Shown: positions 17,174 through 26,368, numbered from the stretch's first letter. The stretch: DNA of 64,000 nt from an uncultured Acetobacteraceae bacterium (GCA_943912335.1 CALTUD010000006.1:58430-122429), one strand, 5' to 3'. Numbers and translations: made by a program. The notes: generated by a model not told the origin, from the sequence alone.

Positions 17174-18010
17174 ATGAAACACGTCCCGGTTCTCCTTTGC
17201 GGTGCGATCCTGGCGGGTGCGGTTCCGTCGCCCTCCGAGGCCACGGACCTCCCGCATACGGCATCCCTTGCGTCTCGCTCCAGCCAACGCGCCGCGCGAA
17301 CCGAAGCTGCACTCAAACGGGCCGCCGCCACGCAAGGCGACACCGAAAACCGCTGCCTGTCGATGATCGCGGACGATCCGGACGGCGCGCGCGAGCAGGC
17401 CGAGGACTGGGCCAGACATGGCGGCGGCGACGGCGCGACGCGCTGCGGTGCCCTGGCCGAGATCGCCCTGGGCGATCCCGAAGGCGGCGCCATCAGGCTC
17501 GACACGGCATCGCACGATGCGAGCCTGGCCGCATCACGTCGCGCTCTGCTGGCGTCGGACGCGTCGCACGCATGGCTCCTGGCCTCCAGACCGGATCGGG
17601 CGCTGCAATCCGCCGGCCTCGCCGTCGCGCTCGATCCGTCGCCGGATCACGCGGTCGATCACGCCCGTGCGGCGCTGTCCGCGCACCAGCCGGATGCGGC
17701 CATCGGCGACCTTTCGCCGGTGCTGGCAGCACATCCGAACCGGACGGACGCGTTGATCGTCCGCGCCACCGCGTTCGGTCAGACAGGCGCCCTCGACCGG
17801 GCCCGCGCCGATATTGACGCCGCCTGCCGGCTGCAGCCGGACGATCCGGCGGCGCTGCTGGAGCGTGGCGTGCTGCGCGAGCGCATCGGCGACCTCGACG
17901 GCGCACGCGACGACTGGAGCCGGGTGATCGCCGCCTCGCCGGATACGCACGAGGCGGATCTGGCGCAGCAGGATCTGGCCTTGCTGGAAGCAGGCCCCGA
18001 GGCGCGCTAG
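17174..18010 (+). CDS. exported TPR-repeat protein
   Basis: A 278-residue protein with an N-terminal signal peptide (MKHVPVLLCGAILAGAVPS) and, after a charged segment, several degenerate tetratricopeptide repeats between about residues 130 and 270. Examples are PDRALQSAGLAVALDPSPDH and GDLDGARDDWSRVIAASPDT, with the small-large hydrophobic spacing of TPRs. TPR proteins act as periplasmic scaffolds; no partner can be named. It diverges from the epimerase gene and precedes the thioesterase gene by 70 bases. No catalytic motif is seen. Confidence 0.7.
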   Translation: MKHVPVLLCGAILAGAVPSPSEATDLPHTASLASRSSQRAARTEAALKRAAATQGDTENRCLSMIADDPDGAREQAEDWARHGGGDGATRCGALAEIALGDPEGGAIRLDTASHDASLAASRRALLASDASHAWLLASRPDRALQSAGLAVALDPSPDHAVDHARAALSAHQPDAAIGDLSPVLAAHPNRTDALIVRATAFGQTGALDRARADIDAACRLQPDDPAALLERGVLRERIGDLDGARDDWSRVIAASPDTHEADLAQQDLALLEAGPEAR

Positions 18011-18079
18011 CGTTCGTCGTTGCTCTGAAGACTGCCGGTCAGAACAAGAACCACCAGAATAAAGATCACTGGGAGCGCC

Positions 18080-18976
18080 ATGAGTTCGAGCTATCAGCCG
18101 GTCACGCAATGGGACCAGCGCGACGTCACCGAGTTGCTGCGCGTGGAACCGGACGGCAGCGACTGCTTCGTCGCGCGGCACAATCAGGTGAATGCCAACG
18201 GTGCCGTGTTCGGCGGTCAGGTGCTGGGCCAGTCCCTGGCCGCCGCCAGTGCCACGGTGGAAGACCGCTCCCTGCATTCGATGCACGGCTATTTTCTCCG
18301 CCCTGGCCGCTGCGACGAGCCGGTACGCTACCGGGTCGAGCGGACGCGCGAGGGGCGCTCCTTCACGACGCGCCGGGTCACCGGCACGCAGGGCGCCGAA
18401 ACCATCTTCCATATGGAGTGCTCGTTTCACGCCGACGAACCCGGCTGGGACCATCAGTTCGACGTCCCCGACGTGCCGGCGCCGGAGCATCTGACCAGCC
18501 TGGAACAGATCGCCGGCGAGATGGAGACCGGCCCGCTTCGCGCCCTGCTGGACCGTCTGCGCTTCACCCTCGACGTGCGTCCGGTCGATCCGGACCATCT
18601 GCTGACCCGACGTCACGACAGCACGCTTCTCCTCTGGTTCAGGATGCCGAACGCCGCGACGGTCGACGATCCGGCGGTGAAACAGCAGATCCTGTCCTGG
18701 ATGAGCGATCACTGGATCAGCGCCGCCGCCGTGGTGCAGCATCAGGTGGCACTACCCAATCCCGACATGATGATCGCCAGCCTGGATCACGCGATGTGGT
18801 TCCACCGGCCCTGCCCGCCCGGCGAATGGCTGTTGTTCGCCTATGACAGCCCGTCCGCCTTCAACGGCACCGGCCTGTCACGTGCCCTGATCTATGCCCA
18901 GGACGGAACGCTGGTGGCTACCGCGGTTCAGGAATCGCTACAACGACCGAGACGCCGGCCGCCCATCGTCGGATGA
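18080..18976 (+). CDS. tesB: acyl-CoA thioesterase II
   Basis: A 298-residue double-hotdog thioesterase of the TesB family, which hydrolyses medium- and long-chain acyl-CoA to the free acid and CoA in the cytoplasm. The family landmarks are NQVNANGAVFGGQVLGQSL near residue 35, SMHGYFLRPGR near residue 72, and in the second hotdog LDHAMWFHRP with DEWLLFAYDSPSA-like sequence (here GEWLLFAYDSPSA). A GGGAG ribosome-binding site lies four bases before ATG 18080. The length matches the family (about 286-290). Confidence 0.9.
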   Translation: MSSSYQPVTQWDQRDVTELLRVEPDGSDCFVARHNQVNANGAVFGGQVLGQSLAAASATVEDRSLHSMHGYFLRPGRCDEPVRYRVERTREGRSFTTRRVTGTQGAETIFHMECSFHADEPGWDHQFDVPDVPAPEHLTSLEQIAGEMETGPLRALLDRLRFTLDVRPVDPDHLLTRRHDSTLLLWFRMPNAATVDDPAVKQQILSWMSDHWISAAAVVQHQVALPNPDMMIASLDHAMWFHRPCPPGEWLLFAYDSPSAFNGTGLSRALIYAQDGTLVATAVQESLQRPRRRPPIVG

Positions 18977-19124
18977 CGGCGCGGCGGGTCTGCGTCCCGA
19001 CCGGCGTGTGTTAGCGGAACAAACGAAAAACAAACGTGACCTGACGACGGTTTCGTGACGGTATCGGAGCGGATCGGTTCAAAGACTGGACGTCCACCCC
19101 GCCCCGAACCGGAATCAGGTGGTC

Positions 19125-20939
19125 ATGACTGTCGAAACCCTCCCGACCGCGGATGCGGCAGCACCCGCGACCGGCCATACCCTGCGCTGGGCCGGCGGTT
19201 CAGAGGGGCGCTGGGACGATGCCTGCAACTGGACCGACGACCTGACCGGGACGATCGCCGGGTCACCGCCCGGGGCGACGGATACGGCGATCGTCGATGG
19301 CGGCGTCGGCGTCAGGATCGACGGCGACGGCGCGGCACGCAGCCTGATCCTGAGCGGCACGATCCAGATCGACGGCAATCTTCGAACGACCAGCCTCGTC
19401 GATACGGATACGACGCCCGGCGCGAGAATCTCGGTGTCGCAGGACGCCAGTCTGACTGTCACCGCGGCTTCCACGCCGGCCTCGTCCGATCCACATCTCG
19501 TGGCGGCCGGCCTGCCAACCGGCATGAGCGTGACGGCGAACGCCCATCCCGGCAGTCTCGTCATCGAGGCCGGAGCGTCGCTCGTCCTGCCGGTCGCCGT
19601 CATCGCGGCGCCGATCTGGAACGACGGCGTCGTCACCATCGCCCCGAACAGTGCGATCCCGGCCGGAGAGATCGATGGCTCCGGCGTTCTGCTGGTCGAG
19701 CCGGGCTTCAAAGGCGACGTCCAGCCGGCCGCGTGGTCCGGTTCAGGACCGGTGCTCGGAATGTTCCAGCAGATCCGCTTCGATGGCCCGAACGCATCGC
19801 TCTGCCTCAACAACGGGGGCAATACGGCCGACACGCCGATCCTGGTGGAGAATTTCCAGCCCGGAAATACGATCGCCGTCTGGGGCACGCCGATCGCCAG
19901 CACCGTCACGCCATCGGCGAATGGCGACCTTCTCGATCTGACCGAACTGATGGGCGGGCTGCGTGGCCGGACGATCCATCAATTCTTTCGGTTCGATAAC
20001 GATCCCGAAGAGAACGGCTTCGCGATCCAGACCGTTTTCCATCCCACCGGGGCGTTCGACGCCGGCTACACGACCGTCTTGTTGCAGCAGGCGACGACAT
20101 GTTTCTGTCCCGGCACACGGATCGCCACGCCTGTTGGCGAACGTGCGATCGAAGATTTGCGCATCGGAGACCGGATCACGACGGCGGACGGCGATGATCG
20201 TCCGATCCTGTGGATCGGGAGACGATCCTATGACATCCGTTTCGCGCGGAGCCGTCCGTCTCTCTGGCCGATCCTGATCCGTGCCGGAGCGCTCGGCGCG
20301 GGGCGGCCGCGACGCGACCTGTTCGTTTCACCCAGGCACGCCATGCTGGTGCGCGACGTGCTCGTTCCCGCGGAGTTGCTGGTCAACGACCGGTCGATCC
20401 TGCGGCAGCCGCCGTCGGGCGATATCTCCTATCTGCATATCGAGCTCGAGAACCACGATCTGTTGCTGGCGGAAGGCGCTGCCACGGAGAGCTTCGTCGA
20501 CGACAACAGCCGCATCCTGTTCGAGAACGCAGCCGAATACGCGGCGCTTTATCCCGACCGCGACGCCCGCCTTCCCGCCTGGTGCAGGCCGCGCGTGGAC
20601 GACGGCGAGGCGCTTCTGGCGGCTCAACATTTCGTGGATATGCTGGCCGGACGATCGCGGCGACGGACAGGCCCTGCGCTGCAAGGATTCCTGGACCGGG
20701 TGGAGAACGGGATCGCCCAAGGCTGGGCGTGGAGCCCGGAGCATCCGAACGCACCGCTGCTGCTGGAATTCCTGTGCGACGGCGAGCCGGTCGCGCGGGG
20801 GCTCGCCAATCTTTATCGCGCCGATCTGGCGGAGGCCGGGATCGGCAGCGGCTGCCACGGATTCGAAGCCGCCCTGCCCCATGCGACCGGCGCGATCACC
20901 ATCCGGCATGTGCGGGACGCGAGCTCCCTGGCGATCTGA
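19125..20939 (+). CDS. Hint-domain surface protein
   Basis: A 604-residue protein in three parts. Residues about 10-320 are Gly/Asp/Thr-rich beta-strand repeats beginning LRWAGGSEGRWDDACNW, like beta-helix passenger regions. Residues 326 to about 470 form a Hint (hedgehog/intein) module that starts at Cys326 (CFCPGTRIATPVGERAIEDL) and includes VSPRHAMLVRD. Residues 521-590 repeat a roughly 65-residue module shared with the next gene. Hint modules self-cleave at the first Cys; here the fold is usually thought to process a secreted protein. ATG 19125 follows AGGTGG; GTG 19119 is possible. The glycosyltransferase gene starts six bases after the stop, so they form one operon. Confidence 0.78.
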   Translation: MTVETLPTADAAAPATGHTLRWAGGSEGRWDDACNWTDDLTGTIAGSPPGATDTAIVDGGVGVRIDGDGAARSLILSGTIQIDGNLRTTSLVDTDTTPGARISVSQDASLTVTAASTPASSDPHLVAAGLPTGMSVTANAHPGSLVIEAGASLVLPVAVIAAPIWNDGVVTIAPNSAIPAGEIDGSGVLLVEPGFKGDVQPAAWSGSGPVLGMFQQIRFDGPNASLCLNNGGNTADTPILVENFQPGNTIAVWGTPIASTVTPSANGDLLDLTELMGGLRGRTIHQFFRFDNDPEENGFAIQTVFHPTGAFDAGYTTVLLQQATTCFCPGTRIATPVGERAIEDLRIGDRITTADGDDRPILWIGRRSYDIRFARSRPSLWPILIRAGALGAGRPRRDLFVSPRHAMLVRDVLVPAELLVNDRSILRQPPSGDISYLHIELENHDLLLAEGAATESFVDDNSRILFENAAEYAALYPDRDARLPAWCRPRVDDGEALLAAQHFVDMLAGRSRRRTGPALQGFLDRVENGIAQGWAWSPEHPNAPLLLEFLCDGEPVARGLANLYRADLAEAGIGSGCHGFEAALPHATGAITIRHVRDASSLAI

Positions 20940-20945
20940 TCGGTG

Positions 20946-22577
20946 ATGCCGTCGCCCATTATCGGCAGGATCGACGAGGCCGGTCGGACCGGGGTGAGGG
21001 GCTGGGCCTGCGACGGCCGGCGTCCGCATCAGGCCGTCAGCCTGCTCGTCCTGCAGAACGGCGTTCTGCTCGGACGCGTGCTGGCCAATCGCTTCCGGCA
21101 GGATCTGCTCGATGCCGGTGTCGGCGACGGCCGGCACGGGTTCGACCTGCCCTTCAACGATCCGCTGTCACCGCTCCGGCCGCACGAAATCCGGGTGCTG
21201 GTGGAAGAAACCGGCGACGACCTGCCGCATTCGCCCTGGATCGTGCAGCCGGCCGCCGAGTTGAAGCAAACGGAACTGCCAGCACTCGCCCAGCTGCTGC
21301 AAAGCGAGACGGCGGAATGCGGCGCGATCGACGAACGTATCCGCTTCCTGTTCGACCAGATCGATACGCTGCGGCAGACACGGGCGCGCCTGATCGAACG
21401 GCTCCCCACGGGACCGGTCGGACGGGAGATCGCTTCGCGAGATGCGCCGGGGCAGAAGCCGATCGCTCTGGTTCTGGACGAAATCCTGCCCGACGCGACC
21501 CGCGATGCCGGCTCCAACGCAGTCCTGTCGCACATGCAGGCGCTGCAACGCCTGGGCTACCATGTCATGATCGCCGCTGCGGACCTGAAACCGGAGCCGG
21601 AACGCGGTTCCGCACTGGCCGCGCAGGGCTTCGAGGTCTGCGCGCTGCCGTTCTACGCAACGATCGAGGAGGTCCTGAAACGCCACGGCATGTCGGCGCG
21701 CCTCGTCTACCTGCATCGCGGCTCGATCGGCAGCCGCTACGCCCGCCTCGTGCGGCACCATTGCCCGCAGGCCCGGCTGCTGCTGTCTGTCGCTGATCTG
21801 GAACATCTGCGTCTCAAACGTCAGGCCGAAGCGGAGCGTCGTCCCGAACTTTTGCCGGCGGCACGTGCGGCCCAAGGCCGCGAGATCGATGCCCTCATGC
21901 AGGCGGACGCCGTCATCACCCATTCGGCGACCGAGGCCGCCCTCTTGCGCGACGCGTTCCCGTCGAAGCCGGTGCATCGCGTGATGTGGACGCCCAGCAC
22001 GCGACCGGTCGCGACGCCGTTCGCAGCGCGCTACGGCGTGGTGTTCCTGGCCGACTACGCGCACGCCCCGAACCTGGATGCGGCCCACCGCCTACTGCAC
22101 GACATCATGCCGCTGGTCTGGGAACACGACCCGACCCTGCCCTGTCTTCTGGCCGGCAGCCGCCTGCCGCCCGGGCTGGGCAAGGGCGATCCACGAATCC
22201 GCCGGGTCGGGCACGTACCGGTTCTGCAGACCCTGTTCGAGCGGGTTCGGCTGTCCGTCGCACCGCTCATGTTCGGCGCAGGCGTCAAGGGCAAGGTGCT
22301 GGACAGTCTGGCCGCCGGAATACCCTGCGTCTGCAGCCCGATCGCCGCCGAAGGTCTGGACCTTCCCGCCTCCCTGGCGGCATCGGTGGCGCGCGACACG
22401 CACGACGTCGCCCGGCTGATCCTCGCCCTGCATGGCAATGCCAGGATCAACGCCGATCTGAGCAAAGCCGGTCTCGACTGGACCACGCGCCATCTCTCGG
22501 ACGAGGCGATCGATGCCGGGTTGAGCCTCGCAGCCGCACCGCCCGGCGAGCGGCCCACGAACCGTCAGGCCGCCTGA
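20946..22577 (+). CDS. glycosyltransferase with N-terminal module shared with the Hint protein
   Basis: A 543-residue protein. Residues 6-70 form the module seen at the C-terminus of the preceding Hint protein (GRIDEAGRTGVRGWACDG..., ending AGVGDGRHGFDLPF). Residues 100-150 look like a helical linker. From about residue 165 a GT-B glycosyltransferase follows: IALVLDEILPDATRDAGSNA, then a donor domain with VVFLADYAHAPNLDAAHRLL, VPVLQTLFERVRLSVAPLMF and GAGVKGKVLDSLAAGIPCVC, typical of GT4-like enzymes. ATG 20946 follows the Hint stop by six bases (GTG 20943 also possible). It probably modifies a surface glycan or the Hint protein; the substrate is unknown. Its 3' end overlaps the convergent flavoprotein gene by 13 bases. 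Confidence 0.8.
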   Translation: MPSPIIGRIDEAGRTGVRGWACDGRRPHQAVSLLVLQNGVLLGRVLANRFRQDLLDAGVGDGRHGFDLPFNDPLSPLRPHEIRVLVEETGDDLPHSPWIVQPAAELKQTELPALAQLLQSETAECGAIDERIRFLFDQIDTLRQTRARLIERLPTGPVGREIASRDAPGQKPIALVLDEILPDATRDAGSNAVLSHMQALQRLGYHVMIAAADLKPEPERGSALAAQGFEVCALPFYATIEEVLKRHGMSARLVYLHRGSIGSRYARLVRHHCPQARLLLSVADLEHLRLKRQAEAERRPELLPAARAAQGREIDALMQADAVITHSATEAALLRDAFPSKPVHRVMWTPSTRPVATPFAARYGVVFLADYAHAPNLDAAHRLLHDIMPLVWEHDPTLPCLLAGSRLPPGLGKGDPRIRRVGHVPVLQTLFERVRLSVAPLMFGAGVKGKVLDSLAAGIPCVCSPIAAEGLDLPASLAASVARDTHDVARLILALHGNARINADLSKAGLDWTTRHLSDEAIDAGLSLAAAPPGERPTNRQAA

Positions 22578-23767
22578 CCTGCCGCCCAGCCGCTGCTCCA
22601 GGCCCATTGGAAATTGTAGCCGCCCAGCCAGCCGGTGACATCCACCGCCTCGCCGACGAAGAACAGGCCCGGGACCGCGGTCACGCCCATGGTTTTCGAC
22701 GACAGCGCCGCGGTGTCGATCCCGCCGCGCGTCACCTCGGCCTTGGCATAGCCCTCCGTACCCGTCGGGCGCACGCGCCAATCGCCGATCCGCGACGCCA
22801 CGGCATCGAGCACACACTGCGCCACCCCGCCCAAAGGCCCCTGCGCACCGCTTTCCTCCGTCACCGCGTGGGCCAGACGCTGCGGCAGGATTTCCGCCAA
22901 CACGGTCTGGAGTTCCGCCTTGCCCCGGCTCTGACGCTTGCCGCGCAGGAACGCTGCGGCGTCGGTGCCGGGGGCGAGATCCAGCCTGATCTCCGCGCCC
23001 GGCCGCCAATAGGAGGACAGCTGCAACAGCGCCGGGCCGGACAGGCCGCGATGGGTGAACAGCATCGCCTCGTCGAAGGCGTTGGCCCGCTTGCCCTCGC
23101 CCACCCGGCCGATCACGCGCAGCGACACGCCGGCCAGCGCCTTCAGCGGCGGCAGCGCATCGCCTTCAAACGTGAACGGCACCAGGGCGGGCGCCACCTC
23201 CGTCACCGGAACTGCGAATCGCTCCGCCAGGCGATAGGCGAACCCGGTGGCGCCGAGCTTCGGGATCGACGGGCCGCCGGTGGCGACGACGAGGCTGTCC
23301 GCCTCGATCGCGCCCTGCTCGGTCTCGATGCGGAACCGGTCCGGCCGATCCACGGCGCCGATACGCTGTTCGAGCGCGATCTCCACCCCGGCTGCCGCGC
23401 ATTCGGCCAGCAGCATGGCGACGATCTGCCGCGCCGAGCCGTCGCAGAACAATTGCCCCAGCGTCTTCTCGTGCCAGGCGATGCCGTGCCTTTCCACCAG
23501 CGACAGGAAATCCTGCGCCGTGTAGCGGCTCAGAGCGGAGCGGCAGAAATGCGGGTTGGCGCCCAGGAACCGGTCCGGACGGCAATCGCGATTGGTGAAA
23601 TTGCAGCGTCCGCCGCCGGAAATCACGATCTTGGCGCCCGGCTCGGCATTATGGTCCAGCACCAGCACGCGGCGGCCGCGACGCCCGGCGCTGATCGCCG
23701 CCATCAGCCCGGCCGCGCCGGCACCCAGCACCACCACGTCCGGGCGGGCGTTTCCCACCCGGGTCAT
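22565..23767 (-). CDS. FAD-dependent oxidoreductase, YhiN/HI0933 family
   Basis: A 400-residue flavoprotein of the YhiN (HI0933) family. The N-terminal dinucleotide-binding motif is VVVLGAGAAGLMAAIS, followed by the family signature GAKIVISGGGRCNFTNRD near residue 45. The C-terminus has the second FAD contact GLFFVGEAVDVTGWLGGYNF. These proteins bind FAD; their physiological reaction has not been settled, so only a general redox role is inferred. The glutathione S-transferase gene upstream ends five bases before this start on the same strand, which suggests a shared transcript. Confidence 0.88.
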   Translation of the reverse strand: MTRVGNARPDVVVLGAGAAGLMAAISAGRRGRRVLVLDHNAEPGAKIVISGGGRCNFTNRDCRPDRFLGANPHFCRSALSRYTAQDFLSLVERHGIAWHEKTLGQLFCDGSARQIVAMLLAECAAAGVEIALEQRIGAVDRPDRFRIETEQGAIEADSLVVATGGPSIPKLGATGFAYRLAERFAVPVTEVAPALVPFTFEGDALPPLKALAGVSLRVIGRVGEGKRANAFDEAMLFTHRGLSGPALLQLSSYWRPGAEIRLDLAPGTDAAAFLRGKRQSRGKAELQTVLAEILPQRLAHAVTEESGAQGPLGGVAQCVLDAVASRIGDWRVRPTGTEGYAKAEVTRGGIDTAALSSKTMGVTAVPGLFFVGEAVDVTGWLGGYNFQWAWSSGWAAGQAA

Positions 23768-23771
23768 CGCG

Positions 23772-24440
23772 CTAGAAATCGAGATCGCCGTAATGGTCCG
23801 GCGGGTTCATGCCGGTGACGCGGTCGTTCAGCAGCGACCGGAAGCAGGGGCGCGACTTCACCTTCGCGTACCATTCCTTGGTCGGCGGGCTCAGCGACCA
23901 GTCCACGTCGCCGATATAGTCCAGCACGGAAAGCTGCGCCGCGGCGGCGAAATCGGCCTGCGACAGGGACGGACCGGCGAGCCATTTCCGCGTTTCCGCC
24001 AGCCAGCCGATATAGTCCAGATGGTAGCGCATGTTGCTGTATCCGGCGCGAAGCGCGGTCGCGTCCGGATTGCCGCGCCCCATCAGACGCTTGAGGTATT
24101 TCTCGCCCACGAGATTGCGGGTGACCTCATGATGAAACTTACCGTCGAACCAGGCGGTGAGCCGGCGCACCTCGACGCGCTCGGCCAGGGTGCGGCCCAG
24201 AAGCGGCGTGTCCGGATAGGCTTCCTCAAGATACTCGCAGATCACCGTCGAATCGGGGATCGACAGACCGTTCTCTTCCACCAGCATCGGCACCGTGCCG
24301 GCGGGATTCAGGTCCAGGAATTCCGGCCTGCGCTCCCACACCTTCTCGACCTTGAGCTCGAACGGCAGCCGCTTCTCGGACAGGACGAGACGCACCTTGC
24401 GGGAGAACGGCGAGAGCGGAAAATGGTGCAGGATTCGCAT
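23772..24440 (-). CDS. glutathione S-transferase family protein
   Basis: A 222-residue cytosolic GST. The N-terminal thioredoxin-like domain begins MRILHHFPLSPFSRKVRLVL, where a Ser in the LSPFSRKV loop is the likely glutathione-activating residue, and continues to NPAGTVPMLVEENGLSIPDS, which holds the cis-Pro and glutathione-binding segment. The all-helical C-terminal domain runs from about residue 90. The usual role is conjugation or peroxidase activity on electrophiles. It lies four bases upstream of the YhiN-type flavoprotein gene in the same direction. Confidence 0.88.
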   Translation of the reverse strand: MRILHHFPLSPFSRKVRLVLSEKRLPFELKVEKVWERRPEFLDLNPAGTVPMLVEENGLSIPDSTVICEYLEEAYPDTPLLGRTLAERVEVRRLTAWFDGKFHHEVTRNLVGEKYLKRLMGRGNPDATALRAGYSNMRYHLDYIGWLAETRKWLAGPSLSQADFAAAAQLSVLDYIGDVDWSLSPPTKEWYAKVKSRPCFRSLLNDRVTGMNPPDHYGDLDF

Positions 24441-24523
24441 GCTGCGGAGGATATTTCATCCAATCGCGCACGGCCAGACGTCGCGCGACTCCGGGCCTGT
24501 GGTTTGATACCGGCAGCGGGCAC

Positions 24524-25459
24524 GTGCATGCTGTGCCGATTCCGTTTCAAGGCTCCTCGCCCTTGTCCGACCAGACCGGTTCCGTTCCCGAACTCGACCA
24601 ACATCCCGAAGCCGGGGAGGTTCCGCACGATCACGCCGACGCCGTGATGCCGGAAGCCGATGCGCCCGATGCGCCCGATGCGCCCGATGCGCCCGATGCC
24701 GGGCATCACGAGGAAGCGCCAACCACCATCGGCCTGTTCTCCACGCCGCGCGAGGACGATCAGGAGCCGCGTCCGCTGCCGCAGATCCGCGTGCGCGGCC
24801 GATCCTTCATGGCCCTGGTTCTGTCGCCGGAACCGCCTCTGGTGGACTGGATGGCCGCGCTCGATCTCCAGATCCATAAATCCGCCGCCTTCTTCGCCGC
24901 CAAGCCGGTGATCCTGGATTGCGGGCTGTTGCAGCCGGACGAGCACGGGCTCGACGCGCTGGTGCCGGCCCTGCTGGAACGCGGCATCCGGCTGATCGAG
25001 ATCGAGGGCGCAGATCCGGAATGGCCGGCCACGGCGGGCTGGGCGTGGCCCGAAGGCTATTCCGGCGGCCGCGCGATCGGTGCGATCGAGATCCCGGAAG
25101 AAGCCCCGCCTCCGCCGCCCGATCCGTCTCGCGCCTCGCTGGTCATCGACGAGCCGGTGCGCTCGGGTCAGACCGTGTCGTTCCCGGACGGCGACGTGGT
25201 GGTGCTGGGCTCGGTGGCGTCGGGTGCGGAGATCTGCGCCGGCGGTTCCGTGCATGTCTACGGCACGCTGCGCGGACGCGCCTTCGCCGGCGTCGGCGGC
25301 AACAACGGCGGACGCATCCTGTGCCGTCGCCTGAACGCGGAGCTGATCGCCATCGGCGGCCTCTACATGACCGCGGAGGATTTGCCGCCCGACCGCATCG
25401 GCCAATCGGTGCAGGTCCGGCTCGACGGCGAATGCCTCATGCTGTTACCGCTGGATTAA
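24524..25459 (+). CDS. minC: septum site-determining protein MinC
   Basis: Inhibitor of FtsZ polymerisation, 311 residues with a GTG start; it acts with MinD at the membrane to keep the division ring from the poles. The N-terminal FtsZ-inhibiting domain (about residues 85-165) reads IRVRGRSFMALVLSP..., and the C-terminal beta-helix domain (about residues 205-311) carries GDVVVLGSVASGAEICAGGS and VHVYGTLRGRAFAG. Before the domains is a long acidic, disordered stretch with four perfect Asp-Ala-Pro repeats, which makes it longer than usual (E. coli 231). A TTG at 24563 is an alternative start. minD follows after 94 bases. Confidence 0.9.
   Translation: MHAVPIPFQGSSPLSDQTGSVPELDQHPEAGEVPHDHADAVMPEADAPDAPDAPDAPDAGHHEEAPTTIGLFSTPREDDQEPRPLPQIRVRGRSFMALVLSPEPPLVDWMAALDLQIHKSAAFFAAKPVILDCGLLQPDEHGLDALVPALLERGIRLIEIEGADPEWPATAGWAWPEGYSGGRAIGAIEIPEEAPPPPPDPSRASLVIDEPVRSGQTVSFPDGDVVVLGSVASGAEICAGGSVHVYGTLRGRAFAGVGGNNGGRILCRRLNAELIAIGGLYMTAEDLPPDRIGQSVQVRLDGECLMLLPLD
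24659..24700 (+). repeat. 9-bp tandem repeat inside minC
   Basis: Four perfect copies of GATGCGCCC (24659-24694) and a partial fifth (to 24700), read in frame as repeated Asp-Ala-Pro. Because the unit is nine bases, copy-number change would lengthen or shorten the linker without a frameshift. Confidence 0.9.
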
Positions 25460-25463
25460 CGCG

Positions 25464-25489
25464 CCGGGAGCTTTAGAAGCGGCTCCCGG
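25464..25489 (+). other. hairpin between minC and minD
   Basis: Perfect 8-bp inverted repeat CCGGGAGC / GCTCCCGG with a ten-base loop, just past the minC stop and about 60 bases before minD. There is no T-run, so it is not a clear terminator; it could attenuate read-through or stabilise a processed minDE transcript. Confidence 0.4.
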
Positions 25490-25552
25490 AACATAAGCAA
25501 CGGTTGCGGAACCCGTCGGGTCCCTGCCGATCGAACTGGGAGGGTTCTCCGT

Positions 25553-26368
25553 ATGGGCAAAGTATTGGTGGTCACTTCGGGCAAGGGAGGCGTGGGCAAG
25601 ACCACTTCGACCGCGTCCCTCGGCGCCGCCCTGGCCCAGGAGAACCAGAAGGTCGTGGTGGTCGATTTCGATGTCGGCCTGCGCAATCTCGATCTGGTCA
25701 TGGGCGCCGAACGCCGTGTGGTGTTCGACCTGATCAACGTGGTGCAGGGCGACGCCAAGCTCGCCCAGGCGCTGATCCGCGACAAGCGGGTCGATACGCT
25801 GTCGATCCTTCCCGCCAGCCAGACGCGCGACAAGGACGCGCTGACCGCCGACGGGGTGGCGCGCGTGATCGCCGAGCTGCGCGACAGCTTCGACTGGATC
25901 GTGTGCGACAGCCCGGCCGGCATCGAGCGCGGCGCGCAGCTTGCCATGCACCATGCCGACGAGGCCGTGGTCGTTACCAACCCGGAAGTCTCGTCCGTCC
26001 GCGACAGCGACCGCATCATCGGCCTGCTCGACAGTACCACAGCCAAGGCCAAGGCCGGCGAGAAGATCAACAAGCACCTGCTGCTGACCCGCTACGACGC
26101 GGCCCGTGCCGCGCGCGGCGAGATGCTCCGGGTCGAGGACGTGCTGGAGATCCTGTCCATCCCGCTGATCGGCATCATCCCCGAAAGCGAGGAAGTGCTG
26201 CGCGCCTCCAATCTCGGCGCGCCAGTCACGCTGAACAATCCCGACAGCGCCCCGGCCCGCGCGTATTTCGATGCAGTGCGTCGCCTGCGCGGCGAAACGC
26301 TCGACATGAACGTGCCGACCGACCGCAAGGGCCTGTTCGGCAAGCTGTTCAAATGGAGGGCTGCATGA
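25553..26368 (+). CDS. minD: septum site-determining protein MinD
   Basis: ParA/MinD-type ATPase of 271 residues. The deviant Walker A reads GKGGVGKTTSTASL at residue 10, switch I/II regions include VVDFDVGLRNLDLVMG, and the C-terminus ends in an amphipathic helix (RKGLFGKLFKWRAA) that inserts into the membrane when ATP is bound. MinD recruits MinC and oscillates with MinE between the cell poles. GGGAGGG lies just before the start, and the stop overlaps the minE start (ATGA). Length and motifs are normal. Confidence 0.97.
   Translation: MGKVLVVTSGKGGVGKTTSTASLGAALAQENQKVVVVDFDVGLRNLDLVMGAERRVVFDLINVVQGDAKLAQALIRDKRVDTLSILPASQTRDKDALTADGVARVIAELRDSFDWIVCDSPAGIERGAQLAMHHADEAVVVTNPEVSSVRDSDRIIGLLDSTTAKAKAGEKINKHLLLTRYDAARAARGEMLRVEDVLEILSIPLIGIIPESEEVLRASNLGAPVTLNNPDSAPARAYFDAVRRLRGETLDMNVPTDRKGLFGKLFKWRAA

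Noticed and set aside
24659..24700. Short direct repeats considered as a CRISPR array
   Set aside because: The unit is only nine bases, contiguous without spacers and inside the minC frame.
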